A DNA stretch of 42,196 nucleotides from Herbidospora galbida (lineage in GTDB: Bacteria > Actinomycetota > Actinomycetes > Streptosporangiales > Streptosporangiaceae): assembly GCF_005233835.1 (NCBI RefSeq), contig NZ_SZQA01000051.1, forward strand, positions 1-42,196. The letters run 5' to 3'. Within the stretch, counting starts at the first letter, position 1, and every line of letters starts with the position of its first letter. This document shows, piece by piece, positions 31,626 to 38,867 of this stretch. A model generated the notes under the pieces. The model had not been told where the DNA came from and made no database searches. It saw only the letters and a program-made list of their open reading frames with translations. A program made the position numbers and the translations under genes.

Positions 31626-32174
31626 CTACAGTCCGGGCGCTCCCCACACCGCGAACCAGCGGGACAGGTCGGCCTCGATGGGCAGGTCGCCCGCGAGCGT
31701 GCCGCGCGCCTGCAGTTCCAGGGCGTTGTCGCGCCGCTGGCCCGGCAGAGGGGCGAACGGGTAGAACGTGCCCTGCTTGTAGAGATATACCAGGGCGAGC
31801 CGCCGCCCGGCGGGGTCGGCGAAGACGACCGTCGTGCACAGCAGCGAGGAGCCGAACCCGGCGGCCTCCAGGCTGGAGTTGGCCCCGTGGAGATTGGTCA
31901 CCAGCGACGAGACCTCGTCGTCGCGCACGGTCAGCCACGTGAAGCCGTAGTCGTCCTGGGTGATCTCGGGGGTACCGACGAGAGCCCGTACGTCGTCCTG
32001 AAGCCGCGCGAACGCGGCCCCCTCGGCGGCCCGGAAGCAGACCGAGCCCACCCCGGCCGGCCCGAACGCGGTCGCGACCTGCAGCGTCACCGCGGCCGAC
32101 GGCAGCGCGAAGAGCGCGTCGAGATCGGGCCTGGCCTGTTTCGACCGGCCCAGGAGCGCGTCGAACCAGCCCAT
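31626..32174 (-). CDS. pspAB: PspA-associated protein PspAB
   Basis: The 182-residue protein begins MGWFDALLGRSK and continues with an αβ domain (SSAAVTLQVATAF-like and GFTWLTVRDDEV segments) typical of the actinobacterial PspAB family, found with PspA, PspAA and an HtpX protease. It has no signal peptide or membrane helix, so it acts in the cytoplasm, presumably at the membrane with PspA. Its exact function is unknown. ATG 32174 shares one base with the htpX stop (TGATG), so translation is coupled. The name rests on recalled family context. Confidence 0.8.
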   Translation of the reverse strand: MGWFDALLGRSKQARPDLDALFALPSAAVTLQVATAFGPAGVGSVCFRAAEGAAFARLQDDVRALVGTPEITQDDYGFTWLTVRDDEVSSLVTNLHGANSSLEAAGFGSSLLCTTVVFADPAGRRLALVYLYKQGTFYPFAPLPGQRRDNALELQARGTLAGDLPIEADLSRWFAVWGAPGL

Positions 32175-33067
32175 CAGGCCTCCCTGCCGAGTTCCCCGGA
32201 GATCCGGGCGAGCTGTTCGAGCCGCTTCTCCAGCGGCGGGTGGGTGGCGAACAGCGCCGCCACGCTCGCCCGGTTCAGCGCGGGCGCGAAGTAGAACGCG
32301 TTGAACGACTGCGCCTCGCGCAGGTCGCGCGTCGGGATGCGGGCGATCTCGCCGGAGACCTTGGTCAGGGCGCTGGCCAGCGCGGACGGACGCTGGGTGA
32401 GATAGGCCCCGGCCCGGTCGGCGGCCAGTTCGCGGTAGCGCGACAGCAGCCGGGTCAGCACGAAGCTGACGCAGTAGACGATCGTGGAGACCAGCACGAT
32501 GATCAGGCCGATCGGCAGGCCGCCCTGGTTGTCGCGGTTGCGGCCGAGGCCGGTGTACAGGGCGAAGCGGGTCATCAGCCCGGCCACCACGCCGAGGAAC
32601 GAGGCGATCGTCATCACCGCGACGTCGCGGTGGGCCACATGGGACATCTCGTGGGCCAGGACGCCCTCGAGCTCGGGCGGGTCGAGCCGCCGGAGCAGGC
32701 CGGTCGTCACGCAGACGACGGAGTTCTTCTGGTTGCGCCCGGTGGCGAACGCGTTGGGCAGGTCGCTGTCGGCGACGGCCACGCGGGGCTTGGGCATGTC
32801 GGCCAGGGCGCTCAGGCGGTCGATCACGGCGTGGAGCTCGGGGGCCTCCTGTGGCGAGACCTCTCTGCCGCCCATCGCGTACAACGCGATCTTGTCGGAG
32901 AAGAAGTACTGCACCAGCAGGAAGCCCGCGGCGATGACCAGGACGACGACCGCCCGCGCCCCGACGGCGATGAGCACCGCCATGAACACGACGTAGAGCA
33001 GGCCGAGCAGGAACATGGTCAGGACCATGCGGCGGGTCAGCCCGGAGTCGGGCCTGAACCGGGACAC
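32174..33067 (-). CDS. htpX: HtpX-like membrane zinc metalloprotease
   Basis: The 297-residue M48 protease has two N-terminal membrane helices (about 14-34 and 36-56), the zinc motif HEMSH (His139, Glu140, His143), a further helix pair (151-170, 186-206) and the third ligand Glu213 in ELAADRAG. It degrades misfolded membrane proteins. The start is GTG 33067, 4 nt after the pspAA stop. Placement within the psp genes suits a membrane quality-control role. Confidence 0.92.
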   Translation of the reverse strand: MSRFRPDSGLTRRMVLTMFLLGLLYVVFMAVLIAVGARAVVVLVIAAGFLLVQYFFSDKIALYAMGGREVSPQEAPELHAVIDRLSALADMPKPRVAVADSDLPNAFATGRNQKNSVVCVTTGLLRRLDPPELEGVLAHEMSHVAHRDVAVMTIASFLGVVAGLMTRFALYTGLGRNRDNQGGLPIGLIIVLVSTIVYCVSFVLTRLLSRYRELAADRAGAYLTQRPSALASALTKVSGEIARIPTRDLREAQSFNAFYFAPALNRASVAALFATHPPLEKRLEQLARISGELGREA

Positions 33068-33071
33068 GGCG

Positions 33072-33350
33072 CTAACCCGGGATGAGCCCCTGGTCGCCCA
33101 GCATCTCCCGGACCTCGTCGATCGAGGCGTCCGCGGGGGGCAGAATCAGCTCAGACGGTTCAAGGGCATCGTCCGCGAGGGGCTTCCCGACATGGCGAAC
33201 CTTGTCGAGGAGCGCGTGCAGCGCGGAACGGAACGTGGTCTCGTCGTCGGCCTCGATGGCCGACTCGAGTTCGGTGTCGAGGGCGTTGAGCACGCCGAGA
33301 TCGCCGTCGGCGATCTGGACCTGCCCCTCACCCATGATTCGGACGATCAC
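33072..33350 (-). CDS. pspAA: PspA-associated protein PspAA
   Basis: The 92-residue acidic protein begins MIVRIMGEGQVQIAD, the hallmark of the PspAA family that follows pspA in actinobacteria. It is probably cytoplasmic and binds or regulates PspA. GTG 33350 overlaps the pspA TAG stop by one base (TAGTG), so it is translated with pspA. Its function is only inferred from context. Confidence 0.82.
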   Translation of the reverse strand: MIVRIMGEGQVQIADGDLGVLNALDTELESAIEADDETTFRSALHALLDKVRHVGKPLADDALEPSELILPPADASIDEVREMLGDQGLIPG

Positions 33351-34144
33351 TACTGTGCCTCCCCCGGCTGACGGTATTGCTGGGTGTGCTGGGGCTGCGG
33401 CTGAGCGGCCGGCTGCCCCTGCTCGATGGCGCTCTTCGGCGCCGGGCCCTGCCCCAGCTCGGCCTTCATGCGGGCCAGCTCCAGCTCGACGTCGCCCCCG
33501 GCGCCCATGCGGTCGAGCTCGGACTGGATGTCGTCGCGCTGCCCGGTGTAGTCGTCGAGCGCGCCGCTGGCCAGCAGTTCGTCGATGGCGCCCGCGCGGG
33601 CCTGCATCTGGGCCGTCTTGTCTTCGGCTCGCTGGATCGCCAGGCCGACGTCGCCCATCTCCTCGGAGATGCCGGAGAAGGCCTCGTTGATCCGGGTCTG
33701 CGCCTCGGCGGCGGTGTAGGTGGCCTTGATCGTCTCCTTCCGGGTGCGGAAGGCGTCGACCTTGGACTGGAGACGCTGGCTCGCGAGCGTCAGCTTCTCC
33801 TCTTCACCCTGCAGGTTGTTGTACTGGATGCGCAGGTCGGCCACCTGGGCCTGAATGGCGGTGCGGCGCGAGAGGGCGTCGCGCGCCAGGTCTTCGCGAC
33901 CGGCGGCCAGGGCGCTCTTCGCCTGCGACTCACGCTTGGCGGCCTCGGCCTCGGCCTGGTTGATCTGCAATTCGACCCGCTTGCGGCTGGTCGCCACGTC
34001 GGCCACGCCGCGGCGTACCTTCTGGAGCAACTCGAGCTGGCGCTGATATGAGTAGTCCAGGGTTTCCCGCGGATCCTCCATTTTGTCCAGGGCCTTGTTG
34101 GCCTTGGACCTGAAGATCATGGAAAGTCTCTTCATCACGCTCAT
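33350..34144 (-). CDS. pspA: PspA/IM30 family membrane-stress protein
   Basis: The 264-residue protein is a PspA/ESCRT-III-like coiled coil: an amphipathic N-terminus (MSVMKRLSMIFRSKANKALD), the conserved DPRETLDYSYQRQLELLQKV segment, long helices, and FSGISEEMGDVG near residue 160. The last 35 residues are rich in Gln and Pro and look disordered. Such proteins polymerise on damaged membranes and keep the proton gradient. ATG 34144 is chosen by homology; the 21 residues upstream in frame are not conserved. It leads the pspA-pspAA-htpX-pspAB operon and is divergent from the DUF3043 gene. Confidence 0.93.
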   Translation of the reverse strand: MSVMKRLSMIFRSKANKALDKMEDPRETLDYSYQRQLELLQKVRRGVADVATSRKRVELQINQAEAEAAKRESQAKSALAAGREDLARDALSRRTAIQAQVADLRIQYNNLQGEEEKLTLASQRLQSKVDAFRTRKETIKATYTAAEAQTRINEAFSGISEEMGDVGLAIQRAEDKTAQMQARAGAIDELLASGALDDYTGQRDDIQSELDRMGAGGDVELELARMKAELGQGPAPKSAIEQGQPAAQPQPQHTQQYRQPGEAQ

Positions 34145-34276
34145 GCGCGTCGGCCGTCCCCTTCTTAGGTTGTGCGTGGGTAACCCCAGCCGTTTCAAGC
34201 TCCGCAAAGGCGGCCAAGGCCGCCTGGGTTCACCCTACGCATAACGCACGGGGGCGTCACTAAGTTGCACTCCCGG

Positions 34277-34282
34277 TACGCT
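34277..34282 (+). promoter_or_regulatory. Candidate -10 box, leaderless DUF3043 gene
   Basis: TACGCT ends 7 nt before GTG 34290 and no ribosome-binding site is present. Confidence 0.4.
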
Positions 34283-34289
34283 GGACAAC

Positions 34290-34916
34290 GTGTTCCGACG
34301 TCGTACCCAGACCACCACGGACGCTACCCCCGTCCCTGATGTTGATCCTAAGCCTGTGACGACCCCGGCGAAGGGCCGTCCGACGCCGAAGCGCGCGGAG
34401 GCCCAGGGGCGCCGGCGGTCACCTGTCACCGCTCCGAAGAACCGCAAAGAGGCCTATCGCCAGGCCCGGGAGCGTGACCGGTTGCTCCGCGACAAGGCCC
34501 GAGAGGGCATGATGCGCGGTGAAGACCGGTATCTCCCGGCCCGTGACCGGGGCCCGGTGCGGAAGTTCGCCCGCGACTTCGTCGACGCCCGGCGGCTTCC
34601 GGGGCAGTACTTCCTGCCCGCGGTGCTGGTCATCATGCTGCTGTCGATGATCCCGTTCCCGATCGAGATCCGGCGCTGGGTGCTGACCGTCTACACGATG
34701 TCGCTGCCGGTGGTGCTGGTGCTCGTGGTCGGCAGCTCCTTCTACGTCGCGGGCAAGGTCAAGAAGCTCGCGGCCGCCCGGTTCCCCGACGAAGACCTCA
34801 AGGGCGTCGGCTTCTACGCCGCCATGCGGTCGTCGCAGATCCGGCGGCTGCGGTTCCCGAAGCCGACCGTCCAGCCGGGTGGCGCACCGGTTCCCGACAG
34901 CTCCCCCAAGAAGTAG
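34290..34916 (+). CDS. DUF3043 membrane protein
   Basis: The 208-residue protein has a basic, Thr/Pro-rich cytoplasmic N-terminus (1-90), two adjacent membrane helices (about 107-125 and 131-152) and a basic C-terminus. The stretch RKEAYRQARERDRLLRDKAREGM and the DRGPVRKFARDFVDARR segment are the DUF3043 hallmarks. The function is unknown; it occurs only in actinobacteria and, as recalled, commonly beside pspA. GTG 34290 is leaderless. Divergent placement from pspA hints at a membrane-stress connection. Confidence 0.88.
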   Translation: MFRRRTQTTTDATPVPDVDPKPVTTPAKGRPTPKRAEAQGRRRSPVTAPKNRKEAYRQARERDRLLRDKAREGMMRGEDRYLPARDRGPVRKFARDFVDARRLPGQYFLPAVLVIMLLSMIPFPIEIRRWVLTVYTMSLPVVLVLVVGSSFYVAGKVKKLAAARFPDEDLKGVGFYAAMRSSQIRRLRFPKPTVQPGGAPVPDSSPKK

Positions 34917-34934
34917 AACTTCATTCTGGTTGTC

Positions 34935-34940
34935 TAGAGT
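34935..34940 (+). promoter_or_regulatory. Candidate -10 box, leaderless aldo/keto reductase gene
   Basis: TAGAGT ends 6 nt before ATG 34947; there is no ribosome-binding site in between. Confidence 0.4.
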
Positions 34941-34946
34941 TGGCCC

Positions 34947-35951
34947 ATGGAATTCCGCCATTTGGGCCGAAGTGGCCTCGTCATCAGCGAGATCAGCTAT
35001 GGCAACTGGATCACCCACGGCTCCCAGGTCGAAGAGGAGGCCGCCCGCGCTTGCGTGAAGGCCGCCCTCGACGAGGGCATCACGACCTTCGACACCGCCG
35101 ACGTCTACGCGGGCACCCGCGCGGAGGAGGTGCTGGGCCGCGCCCTCCAGGGCGTCCGCCGGGAGTCGCTGGAGATCTTCACGAAGGTCTACTGGCCGAC
35201 CGGGCAGGGCCGCAACGACCGGGGCCTGTCGCGTAAGCACATCATGGAGTCGATCAACGGCTCCCTGCGCCGCCTGCAGACCGACTACGTCGACCTCTAC
35301 CAGGCCCACCGCTACGACCACGAGACCCCGCTCGAGGAGACGCTGCGGGCCTTCGACGACATCGTGCGGCAGGGCAAGGCGCTCTACATCGGCGTCAGCG
35401 AGTGGACCGCCGACCAGATCGCCGCCGCGCTGAAGCTGGCCGACGAGATGGGCTTCGACCGCATCGTCTCCAACCAGCCGCAGTACTCCGCGCTGTGGCG
35501 GGTCATCGAGGGCGAGGTCGTGCCGCTGTCCGAGAAGGAGGGCATCGGCCAGATCGTGTTCTCGCCGATCGCCCAGGGCGTGCTGACCGGCAAGTACCTG
35601 CCCGGCCAGGCGCCGCCCGAGGGCTCGCGGGCGCTCGACCCCAGCGGCGGCAACTTCATCAAGCGGATGCTCGACGACGACCTGCTGACCCGCGTCCAGG
35701 AGCTCAAGCCGGTGGCCGCCGACCTGGGGCTGTCGATGGCCCAGTTCGCGGTGGCGTGGGTGCTGCAGAACTCGAACGTGTCGTCGGCGATCATCGGCGC
35801 CTCGCGGCCCGAGCAGGTGCGCGACAACGTCAAGGCGGCCGGGGTCAAGCTGGGCGCCGACGTCATGAAGAAGGTCGACGACATCCTCGGCCCGGTCGTC
35901 GAGCGCGACCCCTCCCTCACGAGTACCAACGCTCCCAAGAAACGCCCCTGA
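34947..35951 (+). CDS. Aldo/keto reductase (Kvβ/YghZ-like)
   Basis: This 334-residue TIM-barrel enzyme shows the AKR tetrad: Asp and Tyr in TFDTADVYAGTRAEEVLGRAL, Lys in EIFTKVYWP and His in LYQAHRYD. The loop GLSRKHIMESINGSLRRLQTDYVDLYQ groups it with Kvβ-like/YghZ reductases, which reduce aldehydes such as methylglyoxal with NADPH. The substrate here is unknown. The start ATG 34947 matches homologues (MEFRHLGRSGLVIS). It is followed by a clear bidirectional terminator and stands alone. Confidence 0.92.
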   Translation: MEFRHLGRSGLVISEISYGNWITHGSQVEEEAARACVKAALDEGITTFDTADVYAGTRAEEVLGRALQGVRRESLEIFTKVYWPTGQGRNDRGLSRKHIMESINGSLRRLQTDYVDLYQAHRYDHETPLEETLRAFDDIVRQGKALYIGVSEWTADQIAAALKLADEMGFDRIVSNQPQYSALWRVIEGEVVPLSEKEGIGQIVFSPIAQGVLTGKYLPGQAPPEGSRALDPSGGNFIKRMLDDDLLTRVQELKPVAADLGLSMAQFAVAWVLQNSNVSSAIIGASRPEQVRDNVKAAGVKLGADVMKKVDDILGPVVERDPSLTSTNAPKKRP

Positions 35952-35955
35952 AAAC

Positions 35956-35986
35956 AAAAGGCCCGCCATTATCGGCGGGCCTTTTT
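35956..35986. terminator. Bidirectional terminator
   Basis: AAAAGGCCCGCC (35956-35967) and GGCGGGCCTTTT (35974-35985) make a 12-bp stem with a 6-nt loop and T tracts on both strands. It separates the convergent aldo/keto reductase and small-protein genes. Confidence 0.9.
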
Positions 35987-36195
35987 CATTCCTGTGGACG
36001 CAATGACATTCCCTGGTATTCAACCCGGTCGCCGTCGAGCAGGGTCACCTGTTCGACCCCGGATTCCAGCAGGTCACGCCAGCTTTCTCCGAGCCACGAC
36101 TCCGCGTCGGCCTGACTGGGAAATACCTCGCGCGACAAATCGGCGGCGGATACCTCACCACCATTAGCGTTTTCATAACGCCAGCGCCATGTCAT
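35986..36195 (-). CDS. Conserved small actinobacterial protein (69 aa)
   Basis: The 69-residue protein reads MTWRWRYENANGG, then FPSQADAESWLGESWRDLL and a final VTLLDGDRVEYQGMSLRP. I recall similar small proteins across actinobacteria, always cytoplasmic and without a known function. ATG 36195 has ACAGGAG 7 nt upstream, which rules out the longer in-frame start at 36231. The acidic composition and the central Trp-rich helix suggest a small αβ fold. Its transcription is divergent from the SCO2322-like gene. Confidence 0.75.
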   Translation of the reverse strand: MTWRWRYENANGGEVSAADLSREVFPSQADAESWLGESWRDLLESGVEQVTLLDGDRVEYQGMSLRPQE

Positions 36196-36261
36196 GCCTA
36201 TGCTCCTGTTCGCGGCCGGTCGTTCCCTCAAGGGGAAATCCGAAGGGTGCCTGGGAACCCT

Positions 36262-36283
36262 ATCTCCCCGAGATCTCCCCGAG
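36262..36283. repeat. Perfect tandem 11-bp repeat in a divergent promoter
   Basis: ATCTCCCCGAG occurs twice back to back (36262-36272 and 36273-36283). The 11-bp period places both copies on the same DNA face, as expected of an activator site. It lies 30 nt before the start of the SCO2322-like gene. Confidence 0.5.
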
Positions 36284-36312
36284 CGTCATCACCCGAGCAC
36301 GGAGGCCATTCC

Positions 36313-36969
36313 ATGCTGCCCTCACACCTGCCCAAACTACTGATCCGCGTCATACTCGGCGCGCTGGCCCTGGCCGCGGTCTCGGCGTTCGCGCCCCAGC
36401 CGGGGCCCGACACCCCCCGCCAGTGGACCTTCTGGCAGAGCGACGGCCTCGCCTGGCTCGCGCCGGAGACCGGCGCGGTGCCGGAAGACGGTTCGGTCAT
36501 CGGCTGGCGCTTCGGCGTCTCCCCCGACGGCGCCGGCACCGACTCGCCCCGCGAGGTCCCCCTCTTCGACGACGTCTGCGGCACGCAGGCCGCGACCTCG
36601 GGCCAGAAGCGCGTCGTCCTGGCGGTCGACTTCGGCGACGGCGAGGTCGACGCCTACCCCGGCGACACCCCGCCCCAGAGCACCGTGACCTGTGTCGTCG
36701 CCCCCTCGGCGGCGACGTCACTCCAGCTGCTCTCGTCGGAGACGACCCGGCCCCGGGTCGACGACACCGGCAACGTCCTGGCCGTCAGCGGCTACCCGGC
36801 CAAGAACAACGCGACCGGCAGGGAACTCCCGATCAGCCGGGCCGCCGGCGCACCGTCGGCTCCCGCGCCGGAGGAGGGCGGCGCTCCCGTCCTGCTCGTC
36901 GCGGGGGGCGTGGTCGCGGTCGCGGCGGGGGTGGGCGTCTTCCTCCTCCTGCGCCGCCGGTCGGGCTGA
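36313..36969 (+). CDS. SCO2322-like secreted, membrane-anchored protein
   Basis: The 218-residue protein has a signal peptide (hydrophobic 9-26), a domain with RQWTFWQSDGLAWL and VIGWRFGVSPD, two cysteines (about 90 and 122) that may form a disulfide, a Pro/Ala-rich linker and a C-terminal membrane helix (about 190-213) ending RRRSG. The pattern matches the SCO2322 family, which I recall beside ECF-type transporter and cobalamin genes. No transporter is visible here, but cobU and cobS follow. ATG 36313 has GGAGG 7 nt upstream. Its function is unknown; a role in cobalt or corrinoid uptake is conjecture. Confidence 0.75.
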   Translation: MLPSHLPKLLIRVILGALALAAVSAFAPQPGPDTPRQWTFWQSDGLAWLAPETGAVPEDGSVIGWRFGVSPDGAGTDSPREVPLFDDVCGTQAATSGQKRVVLAVDFGDGEVDAYPGDTPPQSTVTCVVAPSAATSLQLLSSETTRPRVDDTGNVLAVSGYPAKNNATGRELPISRAAGAPSAPAPEEGGAPVLLVAGGVVAVAAGVGVFLLLRRRSG

Positions 36970-36975
36970 GTCCCG

Positions 36976-37032
36976 CGCACGGCGACCGCCGTCCGGCCCC
37001 TTAGGGTTTCCGGGCGGCGGTCCGGCCGTGCG
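36976..37032 (+). promoter_or_regulatory. Long interrupted hairpin in the cobU leader
   Basis: CGCACGGC (36976-36983) pairs with GCCGTGCG (37025-37032), CCGCCG (36986-36991) with CGGCGG (37015-37020) and CCGG (36993-36996) with CCGG (37010-37013), giving one long stem with small internal loops and a 13-nt apical loop. It ends 17 nt before the cobU start and could be an attenuator or the terminator of the gene before it. It does not show cobalamin-riboswitch sequence signatures. Confidence 0.5.
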
Positions 37033-37049
37033 GATGAGGGGAGACGGGG

Positions 37050-38021
37050 TTGAAGGTCGAGCTGAGCGGGACCGGCGGGCCTGGGGGGTGGCCGTCCGAC
37101 GGGTGCGCCTCGTGCCGGTCGGTGCGGCGGGAACGCCGGCCGCTGTCCGTGGTCGTCGACGACAACGCCCCCCTCGACGGCTACGAGCTCACCCGTACCG
37201 ACGACGGAGACATCGTCGTCGGGCCCGACGGGGGCAGCCTGCTGTTCGCCAACGGGCCCGGCGGGACGGGTCCCGGGCCGGCGTTCGACCTGGTGCTGAT
37301 CGATCTGCTCGACGACCCCTTCCGGCTCGGGGCGCTGCGCGGGCGGGGCCTGGTGAACCGGGCGACCCAGGTGGTGGCCGTCGGGCTCGACCACCGGGTC
37401 AGGTCGGAGGCCGAGCTCGACCGGCGGCTGGCCTACTGGGGCGCGGCGCAGGTGCCCGACGGAACGGTGCTGCGGACCTCCGACCGGGCGGCCCACGACC
37501 CGGCGGGTCCCCACCGGACGATCGTGCTGGGCGGGACCCGCTCGGGGAAGTCGGAGGAGGCGGAGACGCGCCTGGCCGGGGAACCGGACGTCCTCTACGT
37601 CGCCACCGGCGACACGGAGGGAGACGCGGCCTGGACCGACCGGATCGCCGCCCACCGGAACCGCCGCCCGGCCCACTGGCGGACCCGGGAGACGCGCGAC
37701 CTGGAAGACGTGCTGACGGCCGAGACCGGCGCGGTCCTCATCGACGGGCTGGGCACCTGGCTGGCGGGCGTCTTCGACGACCTCGGCGCCTGGGAGGACC
37801 CGGGCCGCGTCCGTGGCTCCTGCGACGGGCTGGTCGCGGCCTGGCGGGCGACCCGGGCACGGGTGGTCCTGGTCAGCGACGAGGTGGGCCTGGGCGTGGT
37901 GCCCGGCCACGCCTCGGGACGGATCTTCCGCGACGCCCTCGGCGAGCTGAACCGCCGCCTCGCCGACGAGTCGGAGGAGGCGGCCCTGGTCGTCGCGGGC
38001 CGCGTCACCCCGCTGCCGTGA
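37050..38021 (+). CDS. cobU: Adenosylcobinamide kinase/phosphate guanylyltransferase with reduced N-terminal domain
   Basis: Residues 155-323 are a CobU enzyme: P-loop GGTRSGKS (161-168), the ATGDTEGDAAWTDRIAAHR loop and VSDEVGLGVVPG. It phosphorylates adenosylcobinamide and attaches GMP in the nucleotide-loop assembly of coenzyme B12. Residues 1-150 start MKVELSGTGGPGGWPSDGCASCR, the opening of a metallo-β-lactamase-like domain seen in larger actinobacterial CobU fusions, but the HxHxDH metal motif and much of that domain are gone. TTG 37050 is preceded by GAGGGGAG. Its stop overlaps the cobS start (GTGA). Confidence 0.9.
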   Translation: MKVELSGTGGPGGWPSDGCASCRSVRRERRPLSVVVDDNAPLDGYELTRTDDGDIVVGPDGGSLLFANGPGGTGPGPAFDLVLIDLLDDPFRLGALRGRGLVNRATQVVAVGLDHRVRSEAELDRRLAYWGAAQVPDGTVLRTSDRAAHDPAGPHRTIVLGGTRSGKSEEAETRLAGEPDVLYVATGDTEGDAAWTDRIAAHRNRRPAHWRTRETRDLEDVLTAETGAVLIDGLGTWLAGVFDDLGAWEDPGRVRGSCDGLVAAWRATRARVVLVSDEVGLGVVPGHASGRIFRDALGELNRRLADESEEAALVVAGRVTPLP

Positions 38022-38794
38022 AGGAGCGCCTTCGCGAGTGGGGGAACGCCTGGTGGCTGGCGGTCTCCCTGCTGAGCGTGTTACCGGTCCCCCGGCATTC
38101 GCCGGTCGGCCCGCGCGTCGCCGGGCGGGCGATGGCGCTCGCGCCGCTCGTCGGGGTGCTGCTCGGGGTGATCGCGGCGCTCGTCTTCCAGGGCGCTTCG
38201 TGGCTCGGGCTCGGGCCGGTGACGGCGGGGCTGCTCGCCGTCGGGACGCTCGCCGTGCTGACCCGGGCGCTGCACCTCGACGGGCTCGCCGACCTGGCCG
38301 ACGGCCTCGGCAGCCGGAAGGGAGCGCCCGAGGCGCTGGCGATCATGAAGCGGTCCGACATCGGGCCCTTCGGGGTGGTCGCGTTGATCTTCTGCGTGGG
38401 ACTCCAGGTCAGCGCGCTGAGCGAGGTGGGGCCCCACGCTCTGTGGACGTTGCCCGTGGCCGTCGCGACCGGAAGGCTGGCCGTCACGTGGGCGTGCACG
38501 CCCTTTTTCCGGGCAGCGAGAGAGGAGGGGCTGGGCAGCCTCGTCGCGGGAACAGTGCGGGCGCCGGAGGCGTTGGCGTCTACTGGCACCTTGGTGATCG
38601 TCGCTATGATCGCGTTTCGCGACGTTCCGGTGCTGGTCAGCGCGGTGCCAATCGGGCTGGCCGTCGCCTGGGTCATCCTCGCCACCGCCGTTCGGCGGCT
38701 CGGGGGGATCACGGGGGATGTGCTCGGGGCGCTCGCCGAGGTCGCGACCGCGGCGTGCTTGCTCGCCGGCGCGGTGACGTTCACCGGCCCGTAA
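38018..38794 (+). CDS. cobS: Adenosylcobinamide-GDP ribazoletransferase
   Basis: This 258-residue membrane protein joins adenosylcobinamide-GDP to α-ribazole, the last assembly step of coenzyme B12. It has the acidic metal-binding segment LHLDGLADLADGLGS with the DGxAD motif, MKRSDIGPFG, and about six membrane helices. GTG 38018 overlaps the cobU stop (GTGA). cobT is not adjacent. The long frame that reads in from 36692 is antisense/out-of-frame noise upstream of this start. Confidence 0.93.
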   Translation: MKERLREWGNAWWLAVSLLSVLPVPRHSPVGPRVAGRAMALAPLVGVLLGVIAALVFQGASWLGLGPVTAGLLAVGTLAVLTRALHLDGLADLADGLGSRKGAPEALAIMKRSDIGPFGVVALIFCVGLQVSALSEVGPHALWTLPVAVATGRLAVTWACTPFFRAAREEGLGSLVAGTVRAPEALASTGTLVIVAMIAFRDVPVLVSAVPIGLAVAWVILATAVRRLGGITGDVLGALAEVATAACLLAGAVTFTGP

Positions 38795-38853
38795 ACATCC
38801 CCCAACCTATTGGTAGGACGAACCCGAGTTTATGAGTACGGAGAAAGCACAGC

Positions 38854-38859
38854 TAGCAT
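38854..38859 (+). promoter_or_regulatory. Candidate -10 box, leaderless pepA
   Basis: TAGCAT ends 8 nt before GTG 38868, just outside the usual 6-7 nt, and supports this start over ATG 38832. Confidence 0.3.
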
Positions 38860-38867
38860 CGGCTCAC

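Noticed and set aside
36196-36312. Possible cobalamin riboswitch before the SCO2322-like gene
   Set aside because: Short GGGAA- and GGTG-like pieces occur, but the order and the B12-box consensus are absent.
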